Source: Sphingobium indicum B90A
GTDB lineage: Bacteria > Pseudomonadota > Alphaproteobacteria > Sphingomonadales > Sphingomonadaceae
Reading direction: 5' to 3'
Assembly (NCBI RefSeq): GCF_000264945.2
Contig: NZ_CP013070.1
Location: forward strand, 496,001-560,000
Length of the DNA: 64,000 nt
This document shows positions 34,872 through 43,767 of the stretch, piece by piece. Below the pieces are notes generated by a model. The model saw only the letters and a list, made by a program, of their open reading frames with translations. It did no database searches and was not told the origin of the DNA. The position numbers were made by a program, and so were the translations under genes. Numbering within the stretch: position 1 is the stretch's first letter; each line of letters starts with the position of its first letter.

Positions 34872-35335
34872 GCGCCGCCATATTCGAACTGTCGGTGACA
34901 TGCCATGTCGCCGCGCCGCGCGAGATTGCGTGGAAAGTGTGGACGGACCTGAAGGATCAATGGTTCTGCCCAAAGCCCTGGCGCGCCGAGGTGATCGAGG
35001 AGGATCTGCGCCCCGGCGGGCGGAGCGCGGTGCGCATGTTCGGTCCCGATGGCGAGGATACGGGGCCGATGGAGGGCGTGTTTCTGGAGGTCGTGCCGGG
35101 CGAGAAGGTGGTGACGACCGATGCCTATGCCTCCGGCTGGATACCGCAGACGCCGTTCATGACCGCGATCTGGAGCTTTGCCGACGAGGGGGAGGGGACG
35201 CGCTTCACCGCGACGGCACGGCATTGGGATGCCGAGGCGATGGAGAGGCACAAGGAAATGGGCTTCCATCCTGGGTGGGACCAGATGGCCGAGCAGTTCA
35301 AGACATTGTGCGAGGCTTCGACGGCGAGCGCGTAG
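34868..35335 (+). CDS. SRPBCC / AHSA1-type protein
   Basis: This 155-residue protein has the AHSA1 START-like fold: VTCHVAAPREIAWKVWTDLKDQW, DLRPGGRSAVRMFGPDGE, EVVPGEKVVTTDAY and FHPGWDQMAEQFKTL. These domains bind hydrophobic ligands or partner chaperones. As the last gene of the DUF1428-VOC-PhnB group it probably takes part in the same small-molecule process. A hairpin repeat (35366-35420) and a strong terminator (35532-35566) follow. Confidence 0.9.
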   Translation: MSAAIFELSVTCHVAAPREIAWKVWTDLKDQWFCPKPWRAEVIEEDLRPGGRSAVRMFGPDGEDTGPMEGVFLEVVPGEKVVTTDAYASGWIPQTPFMTAIWSFADEGEGTRFTATARHWDAEAMERHKEMGFHPGWDQMAEQFKTLCEASTASA

Positions 35336-35365
35336 GGAAGCGGCCAAGAGCGGGCCTATCCTGTT

Positions 35366-35420
35366 CCTCCCCATCGGGAGATGGGGAGGGGGACCGCCGC
35401 TGAAAGCGGTGGTGGAGGGG
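35366..35420. repeat. Palindromic intergenic repeat, family F
   Basis: CCTCCCCAT (35366-35374) pairs with ATGGGGAGG (35381-35389), followed at once by a second hairpin ACCGCCGCTGAAAGCGGTGGT. The remaining bases to 35530 show no gene. Confidence 0.65.
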
Positions 35421-35531
35421 AATGGGGCACAACCTGCGTATTTCCCCTCGACCATCGGCTGCGCCGACGTCGAAGAGAGTCAGTGCCACGCTGCGCGTAG
35501 GGAGGAATTGGCGTAAGTTTCGGTGCACAAG

Positions 35532-35566
35532 AAAAGGGCGCCCGGCTTGCACCGGACGCCCTTTTC
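35532..35566. terminator. Bidirectional terminator
   Basis: AAAAGGGCG-CCCGG pairs with CCGG-ACGCCCTTTT around CTTGCA, with A and T runs at the two ends. It serves both the SRPBCC operon (plus) and the aminotransferase gene (minus), whose ends face each other here. Confidence 0.85.
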
Positions 35567-35584
35567 TTTACCCTTCGGAAGCGA

Positions 35585-36754
35585 TCAGGCCTTGTAGACC
35601 TTCTCCACCGCCGAGCGGAATTTCGCCATGTCGTCGGCCGAACCCACGGTGACGCGGGAAACGGTGGGCCAGATCGGCCAGGCGCGGCCGATCTGCACCT
35701 TTTCCGGCGTGGCGAGCAAGGCGGCCTGCATCTCCTTCGCGGGCTTGGTCTTCCAGTCGACCATGAACATGTTGGCCTCGCTGCCGGCGTGCACCTCTAT
35801 GCCCTTCTTGGTAAGCCAGGCGATGGTTTCCTCCCGGTTCGCGATCATTTCGGCGCGGCGGGCCTTGATCAGGCCCGCTTCGGGATAGACCGCGTTGCCG
35901 CAGGCCATGGCGGTGATCGACAGGCCGCCCGCCGTGGGACCGAACAGGCTGATGCGCTTCTGCACTTCCGGATCGGCGAAGGTCAGGCCCAGCCGCACGC
36001 CCGCCATGCCGAACAGCTTGGAGAAGGTCCGCATGACGATCAGGTCCTTGCGGCCCGCCACCAGCTTCGCGGCGTTGGGGCCGTCATACCAGTGGATATA
36101 GGCTTCATCGACCAGCAGGAAGGAATCCTTGGGCTTGTTCGCCAGCAGCCATTCGATGTCGGCCATCGGCGTGATGGTGCCGGTCGGGTTGTTGGGCGTG
36201 CAGATATAGTAAAGCCCGGCATTGGGGTTGGCGGCCAGCATCGCCTTGACGTCATGGCCCTTGCCGATGGCCTGCGGCGCCTTCGCGATGGGGGCCTTCA
36301 GATAATCGGCGGTGCGCCAGGCGGATTCGAAGGTCGGATCGGCGGTGACCAGCCCCTTGGTGGGCGAGCAGAAGGCCGCGACCGTGCTGACCAGCGGGCC
36401 GCCCGAACCGGGCCACAGCATGATGTGGGATTCAGGAATGCCCTCCACCTTGGCGATGGTGGCGATCAGGTCGCCCTTGTAATTGTCCGGATCATACCAG
36501 TTGCCGACCGCGGCGGCCTTCGCGGCGGCCTGCACGCCCGGCTCGAACGGGCCGGTCCAGCATTCGTTGGCGCCGATGCGCACCGCGCCCTTGATCCCGC
36601 GGGAGGCCTGCTGCTGCGCGAAGGCGGGTTGGATCAACAGGTTGCCGGCCGCCGCGCCGGCAGCCATCAGGGCGGAAATCCTGCCGATCGTGCGGCGGGA
36701 ATAGCCCCGCTCCAGCAGGTCTTCGCGGGCGTCCTTTTCCAACATCATGGTCAT
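35585..36754 (-). CDS. Tat-exported PLP-dependent aminotransferase, copy 1
   Basis: This 389-residue class I/II aminotransferase resembles histidinol-phosphate aminotransferases. The PLP lysine is K246 in RTFSKLFGMAG; TPNNPTG (187-193) and LVDEAYIHW (Asp216) are also present. Unlike cytoplasmic relatives it begins with a twin-arginine signal: SRRTIGR at residues 19-25, a hydrophobic stretch, and PAFA before QQQ (cleavage near 46). Tat exports folded proteins, so a cofactor-loaded enzyme in the periplasm is plausible. ATG 36754 has GGGGAA 8 bases upstream. A paralogue with the same layout lies just upstream on the same strand. HisC function is unlikely because histidine synthesis is cytoplasmic. 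Substrate unknown. Confidence 0.87.
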   Translation of the reverse strand: MTMMLEKDAREDLLERGYSRRTIGRISALMAAGAAAGNLLIQPAFAQQQASRGIKGAVRIGANECWTGPFEPGVQAAAKAAAVGNWYDPDNYKGDLIATIAKVEGIPESHIMLWPGSGGPLVSTVAAFCSPTKGLVTADPTFESAWRTADYLKAPIAKAPQAIGKGHDVKAMLAANPNAGLYYICTPNNPTGTITPMADIEWLLANKPKDSFLLVDEAYIHWYDGPNAAKLVAGRKDLIVMRTFSKLFGMAGVRLGLTFADPEVQKRISLFGPTAGGLSITAMACGNAVYPEAGLIKARRAEMIANREETIAWLTKKGIEVHAGSEANMFMVDWKTKPAKEMQAALLATPEKVQIGRAWPIWPTVSRVTVGSADDMAKFRSAVEKVYKA

Positions 36755-36811
36755 GTCGTCTGTTCCCCTAATTGTTCCACCAACTGCGCATATTCCACGG
36801 GGAGAAACGAA

Positions 36812-36844
36812 GGAGGCGGCGCATTTCCGCAATGCGCCGCCTCC
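36812..36844. terminator. Strong hairpin between the two aminotransferase genes
   Basis: GGAGGCGGCGCATT (36812-36825) pairs perfectly with AATGCGCCGCCTCC (36831-36844) around a 5-base loop. The T run after it on the minus strand is poor, so it may be an attenuator or stability element that lowers expression of copy 1 from a shared transcript. Confidence 0.55.
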
Positions 36845-36876
36845 CGATTTCCGAAATTTTGAGCGGTCAGGCCGGA

Positions 36877-38034
36877 TCAGGCCTTCCACACCCTGTCGAC
36901 GGCGTCGCAAAAGGCCTTCATCTCCTCGGCGGAGCCGACGGAGACGCGGGACACGTTCGGCCAGATCGGCCAGTTGCGCCCGATCTGCACCTTTTCGGCC
37001 AGGAGCGCGGCCTGCATTTCCTTGGCGGGCTTGCCCCAGTCGACCATGAACATGTTGGCATGGCTGCCCGGAATGACCTTGATCCCCTTCTTCTTGAGAT
37101 GGGCGACGGCCATTTCGCGGTTGGCGTTCATTTCGGCGCGGCGCGCCTTGATGAGGTCGGCCTGGGTCACCGACACCGTGCCGCAGGCGACGGCGGTCAT
37201 CGGCAGCATCGCCGTCACCTGGCCGCCGTCATAGCGCATCATCTTTTCCATGATGGCGGGGCTGGAGAAGGTGAGGCCCAGGCGCATGCCCGCCATGCCG
37301 AACAGCTTGGAGAAGGTGCGCAGGATCAGCACGTCGTCGCGGGTCGCCGCCATCTTCGCGGCGTTGGGGCCGTCGAACCAGTGGATATAGGCTTCGTCGA
37401 CGACCAGGATCGCGTCCTTGGGCTTGTTGTCGGCCAGCCACTGGATGTCGGCGAGCGAGGTCATCGTGCCGCTGGGGTTGTTGGGCGAGCAGATGTAATA
37501 GACCCCCGCATTGGGGTCCGCCGCCAGCATCGCCTTCACGTCATGGGCGTAATCCTTGGTCAGCGGCACCTTCGTCACTTTCGCGCCCAGCCACTCGCCG
37601 GTGCGCCAGATGGCTTCATAGGTGGGATTGCCGGTCACGATGCCGCGCGTGGGCGAGGCATAGGCGACGGCGACGCGGCTCAACGGATCGCTGGAGCCGG
37701 GCCAGGCGGTGATGCGGTCGGCGGGAATGCCCTCCACCGAGGAGACGGCGGCGAACAGCTTGGCATGTTCGTCATTGGGTTCGTAGCGATTACCTTCCTG
37801 CACCAGCTTGAAGGCGGCTTCGGCGGCGACGGGGAAGGGGCCGGTCCAGCATTCATTGGCGCCGATGCGCACGGCGCCCTCGACCGCCTTGGCGGCCTGC
37901 TGCGCCATGGCGCCGGTGACGCGCAGGGCGGCCGCGCCCGCGCCCAGCAGGGCAGCGACCTTGCCCATCTGACGGCGGGAATAGCCCCGCTCGATCAAAT
38001 CCTGTTCGAAGGCCTTGTTTTCGATTTCTGCCAT
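36877..38034 (-). CDS. Tat-exported PLP-dependent aminotransferase, copy 2
   Basis: This 385-residue paralogue of the next gene has the same parts: twin-arginine motif SRRQMGK (19-25), hydrophobic core, AMA before QQ (cleavage near 44), SPNNPSG, VVDEAYIHW and the PLP lysine K243 in RTFSKLFGMAG. The two proteins share long blocks such as VRIGANECWTGPF and PNVSRVSVGSA versus PTVSRVTVGSA, so they arose by duplication. It differs mainly around residues 75-120, in the region that usually sets substrate choice. It is the promoter-proximal gene and is divergent from ptsP. Substrate unknown. Confidence 0.87.
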   Translation of the reverse strand: MAEIENKAFEQDLIERGYSRRQMGKVAALLGAGAAALRVTGAMAQQAAKAVEGAVRIGANECWTGPFPVAAEAAFKLVQEGNRYEPNDEHAKLFAAVSSVEGIPADRITAWPGSSDPLSRVAVAYASPTRGIVTGNPTYEAIWRTGEWLGAKVTKVPLTKDYAHDVKAMLAADPNAGVYYICSPNNPSGTMTSLADIQWLADNKPKDAILVVDEAYIHWFDGPNAAKMAATRDDVLILRTFSKLFGMAGMRLGLTFSSPAIMEKMMRYDGGQVTAMLPMTAVACGTVSVTQADLIKARRAEMNANREMAVAHLKKKGIKVIPGSHANMFMVDWGKPAKEMQAALLAEKVQIGRNWPIWPNVSRVSVGSAEEMKAFCDAVDRVWKA

Positions 38035-38140
38035 ATGCTCATCTCCCTGAATCCTGAGATTTTACGGCTGTAAACGAAAGCATCGTTCATTTCCGCCATG
38101 TCCGTCCAGGGAAAATCCGCCGGAACCGCACATATTCGCC

Positions 38141-38169
38141 TTGGAAAGCGGCGGCGCGATCTGTTAGCG
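38141..38169 (+). promoter_or_regulatory. Candidate promoter for ptsP
   Basis: TTGGAA at 38141-38146 and TTAGCG at 38164-38169 are 17 bases apart, ending 8 bases before the ptsP start, so the mRNA would be nearly leaderless. Consensus match only. Confidence 0.3.
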
Positions 38170-38177
38170 CTTGACCC

Positions 38178-40454
38178 ATGCCCAGCACGCCCGCCGCCGC
38201 CGCCCGCCAGATCCTCACCCGCCTGCAGGAGGTGATGGCGGCGCGCACCAGCGCGCAGGCGAAGCTGAACAAGGTGGTGGAGATCATCGGGCAATCGCTG
38301 TCGAGCGAGGTCTGCTCCATCTATCTGGTGCGCGAAGGGCTGCTGGAACTGTTCGCGACGCGGGGCTTGAAGCAGGAGGCCGTCCACGTCACCCGCATGG
38401 CGATGGGCGAGGGGCTGGTCGGCATGATCGCCACCAATGTCGAGACGCTGAACCTGGACGAGGCGGCCTCGCACCCCGACTACAGCTATCGCCCGGAAAC
38501 GGGGGAGGAACTGTTCCACAGCTTTGCCGGCGTGCCCATCGTGCGGCGGGAACGCGCCATCGGCGTGCTGTGCGTCCAGCATGTCGAGCCGCGCCGCTAT
38601 GAGGAGGTGGAGATCGAGGCGCTCCAGACCGTGGCGATGGTGCTGTCCGAACTGATCGCCAATGCGGAACTGGCCGATGACGGCCCGCTGGACAGCCGGG
38701 TGCAGGACACGGGCAGCACGGTGCTGCACGGATTGCAGCTCGTCATGGGCATGGCGCGGGGGCATGCCGTGTTCCACCAGCCGCGCGTCCATATCGAACA
38801 TACCGTCGCCGAGGATACGGAGGCGGAGCGCGCCCGCGTCATTTCCGCCTTCGCCAAGATGCGCGAGCAGATCGACCGCATGACGGGGGCGGCCGAATTC
38901 GGCACGGAGGGCGAGCATCAGGAGGTGCTCGAAACCTACAAGATGTTCGCCTATGACGAAGGGTGGATCAGGCGGATCAACGAGGCGATCGACAGCGGCC
39001 TGACCGCCGAGGCCGCGATCGAGCGCGTGCAGCAGCGCACCCGGATGCGCATGCGGCAGATCGACGATCCGCTGCTCCAGGACCGGATGCACGACCTGGA
39101 GGACATGGCGAACCGCCTGCTGCGGATCGTGTCGGGGCAGCTGGGGACGGCGGCGCAACTGGGATTGCGGCAGGACGCCATATTGATCGCGCGCAACCTG
39201 GGGCCTGCGGAACTGCTGGAATATGACCGGCGGCGGCTGAAGGGCGTGATCCTGGAGGAAGGATCGCTGACCGCCCATGTCACCATCGTCGCCCGCGCCA
39301 TGGGCGTGCCGGTGCTGGGCCGCGTGCGCGACATCCGGCATCAGGTGAACGAGGGCGACCTGATCCTGATGGACGTGGGCGCCAACGCCCTGCTGATCCG
39401 CCCGACGTCCGACATGGACGAGGCGTTCGAGAACAGGCTGCACGTCACGCAGAAGCGCCGGGCCGAATTCGCGGCGATGCGCGACCTGCCGTCCGTCACC
39501 ATCGACGGCCAGCGGATCGAATTGATGGTGAACGCCGGCCTGCGGGAGGATGCGCAGGCGCTGGACCTGGTGGGCGCGGACGGCATCGGCCTGTTCCGCA
39601 CCGAATTCCAGTTCCTGGTTTCCGCCACCCTGCCGCAGCGGGAAAAGCAGCAGCGGCTCTACCGCGACGTGCTGGACGCGGCGGGCGACCGGCCGGTCGT
39701 CTTCCGCACGGTCGACATCGGCGGGGACAAGGCATTGCCCTATATGGCCCGCGACGCGGAGGAGGAGCTGGAGGACAATCCCGCCATGGGCTGGCGCGCG
39801 CTGCGGCTGGCGCTGGACCGGGATGGCCTCATGAAGGCGCAGGCCCGCGCCCTGCTGGAGGCGGCGGCGGGCAAGGTGCTGCACGTCATGTTCCCGATGG
39901 TGTCGGAACCCTGGGAATATGAGCAGGCCCGCGCCCTGGTGGAACATCAGCGCGAATGGCTGGTGGCGCAGAAGAAGAAGCTGCCGGTCGCCGTGCGTTA
40001 CGGCGCGATGCTGGAGGTGCCCGCTTTGGCGGAGGTGCTGGACCTGCTGCTGCCCAGGCTGGATTTCCTGTCCATCGGCACCAACGACCTGACGCAGTTC
40101 CTGTTCGCCGCCGACCGCGCCCACCCACGGCTGGCGGAGCGCTACGACTGGCTGAGCATCGCCATATTGCGTTTCCTGGACCGCGTGGTGCGCGCCTGCG
40201 AAGACCATGAGGTGCCGGTGGGCGTGTGCGGCGAGATGGGGGGGCGCACGCTGGAGGCGATGGCGCTGATCGGCCTGGGCGTGCGGCGCCTGTCGATCAC
40301 GCCGGCCTCGGTCGGACCCGTGAAGGCGATGATCCGCACCGTCGACGCGGCGGAATTGCGCCGGTTCATGCGCGATCTGCTGGACAAGGGGGTAACGGAT
40401 ATTCGTTCGGCGCTGGTCGACTGGGCCGGCGAACATGCTATTGAATTGAATTAA
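38178..40454 (+). CDS. ptsP: Nitrogen-PTS enzyme I (PtsP)
   Basis: This 758-residue protein has an N-terminal GAF domain (about 20-165) followed by the full enzyme I architecture: swivelling His domain with the phospho-His367 (GSLTAHVTIVARAMG), then the PEP-binding barrel with GLFRTEFQFL, GGDKALPY, IGTNDLTQF and Cys684 in GVCGEMGG. It transfers phosphate from PEP to NPr and on to EIIA-Ntr, a regulatory relay for nitrogen, potassium and carbon state, not sugar uptake. The GAF domain is the sensory input. NPr and EIIA genes are not in the window. Confidence 0.96.
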   Translation: MPSTPAAAARQILTRLQEVMAARTSAQAKLNKVVEIIGQSLSSEVCSIYLVREGLLELFATRGLKQEAVHVTRMAMGEGLVGMIATNVETLNLDEAASHPDYSYRPETGEELFHSFAGVPIVRRERAIGVLCVQHVEPRRYEEVEIEALQTVAMVLSELIANAELADDGPLDSRVQDTGSTVLHGLQLVMGMARGHAVFHQPRVHIEHTVAEDTEAERARVISAFAKMREQIDRMTGAAEFGTEGEHQEVLETYKMFAYDEGWIRRINEAIDSGLTAEAAIERVQQRTRMRMRQIDDPLLQDRMHDLEDMANRLLRIVSGQLGTAAQLGLRQDAILIARNLGPAELLEYDRRRLKGVILEEGSLTAHVTIVARAMGVPVLGRVRDIRHQVNEGDLILMDVGANALLIRPTSDMDEAFENRLHVTQKRRAEFAAMRDLPSVTIDGQRIELMVNAGLREDAQALDLVGADGIGLFRTEFQFLVSATLPQREKQQRLYRDVLDAAGDRPVVFRTVDIGGDKALPYMARDAEEELEDNPAMGWRALRLALDRDGLMKAQARALLEAAAGKVLHVMFPMVSEPWEYEQARALVEHQREWLVAQKKKLPVAVRYGAMLEVPALAEVLDLLLPRLDFLSIGTNDLTQFLFAADRAHPRLAERYDWLSIAILRFLDRVVRACEDHEVPVGVCGEMGGRTLEAMALIGLGVRRLSITPASVGPVKAMIRTVDAAELRRFMRDLLDKGVTDIRSALVDWAGEHAIELN

Positions 40455-40557
40455 AGGGGATAGGGGCGGCGCGGCCGGCGCTTTTGGGGCCGGCGCGGCG
40501 TTGACAATCCCCGTCCCGCAATGAGACAAGGCCAGCCTTCAAAGGTCGCGGAGCAGC

Positions 40558-41439
40558 ATGGCAGAAGAACCCGAACTGGAATCCGGCGCCGCGCCGGAAC
40601 GGCAGCCCGATACTCCGGGCGCGCGCTTGCGCGCCGCGCGGGAGGCGCAGGGCCTGTCGATACAGGATGTCGCCACCCGGACGCGCATCGCCCAGCGGCA
40701 GTTGGAGGCGATAGAGCGCGACGATTATGCCGCCCTGCCCGGCATTCCCTATGCGGTGGGCTTTGCCCGCGCCTATGCCCGCGCCATCGACGTGGACGAG
40801 GTGGCGATTGCCGCCGACGTGCGCAGCGCGGTGCATAATTCGGACCTGGGCAGCAACCGCTACGAGGCGTTCGAGCCGGCCGATCCGGCGCGGGTGCCCT
40901 CCCGCGCGCTGGCCTGGACGGCGGCGGCCATCGTCGTGCTGCTGGTCGCCGGTTTCGCCGTCTGGCGCACGCAGGTGATGACCCCGCCGACGGGGGAGGA
41001 GATCGCCGCGCAGCAGGCCGCGCCCGCGCCTGCCGCTACGAAGCCGGCGGCGGGCGCGCGCCCGGCGGCGCCGGTGGTGCAGACGGTCGTGTTCACCGCC
41101 AATGACGATGTCTGGCTGCGCATCTATGACGAGACGGGCGAGCGGTTGAAGGACGGGCTGATGAAGAAGGGGGAGAGCTTCACCCTTCCCGCCAATGCCC
41201 GCAATCCGATGATCCTGACGGGTCGGCCGCAGGCGCTGGCCGTGACGGTCGGCGGCAAGCCGATCGCGCCGCTGGGACCGCCGGACCGCACCATCGCCGA
41301 CGTGCCGGTCAATGCGGAAGCCCTGCTGGCGCGGGCGGCGCCCGCCGCGGGACAGGTGCAGGGGCGGTCGGCTCCGGCCGCGCCTGAGCCCGTCGCTCCG
41401 GCGTCTGCGTCGGGGCCGGCTCCGGCCGCCGCCGACTGA
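40558..41439 (+). CDS. RodZ-like cytoskeletal HTH membrane protein
   Basis: This 293-residue protein has an N-terminal helix-turn-helix of the RodZ type (GARLRAAREAQGLSIQDVAT, residues 21-80), a membrane helix (118-136), an Ala/Pro-rich linker and a C-terminal DUF4115 beta domain with DDVWLRIYDETGERL and MKKGESFTLP. RodZ links MreB to the cell wall machinery and sets rod shape. An additional Ala/Pro tail ends the protein. A TTGACA at 40501 may be its -35 element, but the -10 is poor. It precedes cpoB, another envelope gene. Confidence 0.88.
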   Translation: MAEEPELESGAAPERQPDTPGARLRAAREAQGLSIQDVATRTRIAQRQLEAIERDDYAALPGIPYAVGFARAYARAIDVDEVAIAADVRSAVHNSDLGSNRYEAFEPADPARVPSRALAWTAAAIVVLLVAGFAVWRTQVMTPPTGEEIAAQQAAPAPAATKPAAGARPAAPVVQTVVFTANDDVWLRIYDETGERLKDGLMKKGESFTLPANARNPMILTGRPQALAVTVGGKPIAPLGPPDRTIADVPVNAEALLARAAPAAGQVQGRSAPAAPEPVAPASASGPAPAAAD

Positions 41440-41538
41440 TCCGTTCAGGGGCGATTCAGCGGAATTTGGCGCAAAGTCGCGCTTTACCGGGCGGATTATA
41501 ACCTTATGGTTAAGGCCGGATATAAGTCGGGGATCATC

Positions 41539-42450
41539 ATGCGTAACGCTTTTTTCGCGACGGCCGCACTGGCGCTGGTCGCGCTCGCGCCGCCGCTATC
41601 GGCGCAGAATGTCAGCGTCGACGTGCGCGTCGACCGTCTGGAGAAGGAAATGCGCGCCGTGCAGCGCAAGGTGTTCCCGGCCGGCGCGCCGCTGGAGGCG
41701 GAGATCGCCCGCCCCGCCGCCCCGGCGGTGGTGCCGGGGTCGCCCGCGTCCACGCCGGTTGCCGACCTGACGGCGCGGGTGAACGCGCTGGAATCGCAAC
41801 TGGCCTCCATCACCGGGCAGGTCGAGGAAAACGCCTTCAAGCTCAAGCAGTTGGAAGAGGCGTTCAACCGCTACAAGGCGGAGCAGGAAAGCCGCGCAGC
41901 GCCTGCCGTGGTGCCGCCGACGGCGCTCGGCCCCTCCGCCTCGTCCGCTCCGGCGACCGGCGCATCGGCCCGGCCGGCCGCGCCGCGCCCCGCCGCCAAT
42001 GGCGCGAGCGAGGAACGCAAGATCGCCGTCGCCGCGATCGAGCGGCCCTCCACAGGCAATGAGGCGGACGATGCCTATACCTATGGCTTCCGCCTGTGGG
42101 ACGCGAAATTCTATCCGGAGGCGCAAGCGCAGCTCAAGGCGACCGTGGACAAATATGGCGCCAGCCCCGTCGCCAGCAAGGCCGCGAACCTGCTGGGCCG
42201 CGCCTATCTGGACGACGGCAAGCCCGCCTTGGCCTCCGTCGCCTTCTACGAAAATTACCAGAAGCGGCCCAAGGGTGACCGCGCCGCCGACAGCCTGGCC
42301 TATCTGGGCGAGGCGCTGATCCAGCTCAAGAAGCCCGCCGATGCGTGCAAGGTCTATGCGGAACTGGAGCAGGTCTATGGCGCCAGCCTGTCGAACGGCC
42401 TGCGCGGGATGATGGACAAGGGCCGGACCAGGGCCAAGTGCACGGCCTGA
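41539..42450 (+). CDS. CpoB/YbgF-like cell-division coordinator
   Basis: This 303-residue periplasmic protein has a signal peptide (cleavage near LSAQ, residue 23), a coiled coil (32-120) that would trimerise, a Pro/Ala linker, and three TPR repeats at the C-terminus (DAYTYGFRLWDAKFYPEAQA, ASKAANLLGRAYLDDGKPAL, AADSLAYLGEALIQLKKP). This is the CpoB layout, which joins the Tol-Pal system to peptidoglycan synthesis at division. ATG 41539 has GGGG 6 bases upstream. tol-pal genes are not in the window. It is 7 bases before tilS, an alphaproteobacterial pairing. Confidence 0.9.
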   Translation: MRNAFFATAALALVALAPPLSAQNVSVDVRVDRLEKEMRAVQRKVFPAGAPLEAEIARPAAPAVVPGSPASTPVADLTARVNALESQLASITGQVEENAFKLKQLEEAFNRYKAEQESRAAPAVVPPTALGPSASSAPATGASARPAAPRPAANGASEERKIAVAAIERPSTGNEADDAYTYGFRLWDAKFYPEAQAQLKATVDKYGASPVASKAANLLGRAYLDDGKPALASVAFYENYQKRPKGDRAADSLAYLGEALIQLKKPADACKVYAELEQVYGASLSNGLRGMMDKGRTRAKCTA

Positions 42451-42457
42451 GGGCCGC

Positions 42458-43402
42458 ATGGCTGAGGGCGATCTTGAAACGCAGTTGAAGCAGGCCATCG
42501 GGGCGCTGGCGGAAAATGCCGCCAGCGCCCGTTTCGGCGTGGCGGTGTCGGGCGGGCCGGACAGCATGGCCCTGCTCGATCTGGCGGCGCGGGCCTTTCC
42601 GGGGCGGGTCGAAGCGGCGACGGTCGATCATGGCTTGCGTGAGGCTTCGGCGGCGGAGGCGGCGATGGTCGCGGACTGGTGCCGCGATGCCGGGATCGCG
42701 CATGCGACGCTGCATCCGCAGGGCGCGGTGCGGGGCAATGTGCAAAGCTGGGCGCGGGCGCAACGCTATGCCCTGTTGGAAGAATGGCGGGCGGCGCGCG
42801 GCTTGGACTGGCTGCTGACGGCGCATCATGCCGACGACCAGTTGGAAACGCTGCTGATGCGGCTCAACCGGTGCGCGGGCGTGGGCGGGCTGGCCGGCGT
42901 GCGGGCGCGGCAGGGCGCGGTGCTGCGGCCGCTGCTGGGCAAGCGCAAGGCGGATTTGCTGGCCTATGCGCTGGAACGCGGCCTGCCCTATGTCGACGAT
43001 CCGTCGAACGGCGATGCGCGCTTCGACCGGGCGGCCCTGCGCGCGGCGTTGGCGGGCGTCGACTGGATCGACGCGGCGGCGGCGGGGCGCAGCGCGGCGG
43101 CCCTGGCGGAGGCGGAGGAAGCGCTGGACTGGATGGTCGACGATCTGGAGGCGCGCCATGTGCTGCCCGATGGCGGCGGGCTGGCGCTGGACCGGACCGA
43201 CCTGCCTCGCGAACTGCTCCGCCGCCTGATCCTGCGCATGGTGGCGCGCTTGCAGCCCGATGCCGTTCCCCTCCGCGGGGAGGCGGTGGACCGGCTGATC
43301 GCGGCGGCGCGCAGGGGCGGGAAGATGAGCATCGGCCGCCTCGTCCTCAAGGGCGGGGTGCGCTGGACGCTGATGGCGGCGCCGCAGCGACGTTGGCAAT
43401 GA
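42458..43402 (+). CDS. tilS: tRNA(Ile)-lysidine synthase
   Basis: This 314-residue enzyme makes lysidine at C34 of tRNA-Ile(CAU), needed to read AUA codons. The PP-loop motif SGGPDS lies at residues 31-36, and the conserved HHADDQLETLLMRL and RPLL segments follow. The C-terminal half is short, as in other alphaproteobacteria that lack the E. coli C-terminal domain. It is translationally close to cpoB (7-base gap) and lies upstream of ftsH, a well-known pairing. Confidence 0.95.
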   Translation: MAEGDLETQLKQAIGALAENAASARFGVAVSGGPDSMALLDLAARAFPGRVEAATVDHGLREASAAEAAMVADWCRDAGIAHATLHPQGAVRGNVQSWARAQRYALLEEWRAARGLDWLLTAHHADDQLETLLMRLNRCAGVGGLAGVRARQGAVLRPLLGKRKADLLAYALERGLPYVDDPSNGDARFDRAALRAALAGVDWIDAAAAGRSAAALAEAEEALDWMVDDLEARHVLPDGGGLALDRTDLPRELLRRLILRMVARLQPDAVPLRGEAVDRLIAAARRGGKMSIGRLVLKGGVRWTLMAAPQRRWQ

Positions 43403-43530
43403 TCGTTACGGAAAGGTTCCGCGGCTTGGCGCATGCGATGAACAATCCGTCGATTTGACCGGGCGCAATGACCTTTCCTTAACGCCTATGCTGGTTAATG
43501 AAGCCGATTGAGCGTGGGAATTTTCGATTC

Positions 43531-43722
43531 ATGTTTGAATTTGCGGCGGTGACCTATGGCCTGCTGGCCAGCGTCATTCTTTCGGCGGCGCAGCGCAATC
43601 ACCGGATGGAACGGCCCCATCCGCCGATGCTGCTCTATACCGGCTATATGCTTTGCGGTCTGTCGGCGGGGGTCGCGGTGATCCTGGCCTATATCGCCCT
43701 GTCGCAATTTGCCGGCGGTTGA
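43531..43722 (+). CDS. Small two-helix membrane protein
   Basis: I do not recognise the family. The 63-residue product has two hydrophobic segments (residues ~3-19 and ~38-58), separated by a polar, basic stretch QRNHRMERPHPP, so it should be a hairpin membrane protein. An upstream ATG at 43498 would add 11 polar residues but has no ribosome site; GTGGGAA lies 10 bases before 43531. A TTGACC/TTAACG pair at 43455-43484 could be its promoter. It sits between tilS and ftsH, where a membrane partner of FtsH would be convenient, but that is speculation. Confidence 0.65.
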   Translation: MFEFAAVTYGLLASVILSAAQRNHRMERPHPPMLLYTGYMLCGLSAGVAVILAYIALSQFAGG

Positions 43723-43739
43723 CCTCAGGCGGGGGGCGC

Positions 43740-43767
43740 TTGCGATTTTGCTGCGGCACCCTATCTT
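43740..43767 (+). promoter_or_regulatory. Candidate promoter for ftsH
   Basis: TTGCGA (43740-43745) and TATCTT (43762-43767) are 16 bases apart, 22 bases before the ftsH start. It resembles a housekeeping promoter; no heat-shock consensus is evident. Confidence 0.4.

Noticed and set aside
35585..38034. Aminotransferase pair as histidinol-phosphate aminotransferase (hisC)
   Set aside because: Both carry Tat signal peptides and there are no his genes nearby, so a role in cytoplasmic histidine synthesis is unlikely despite the sequence similarity.
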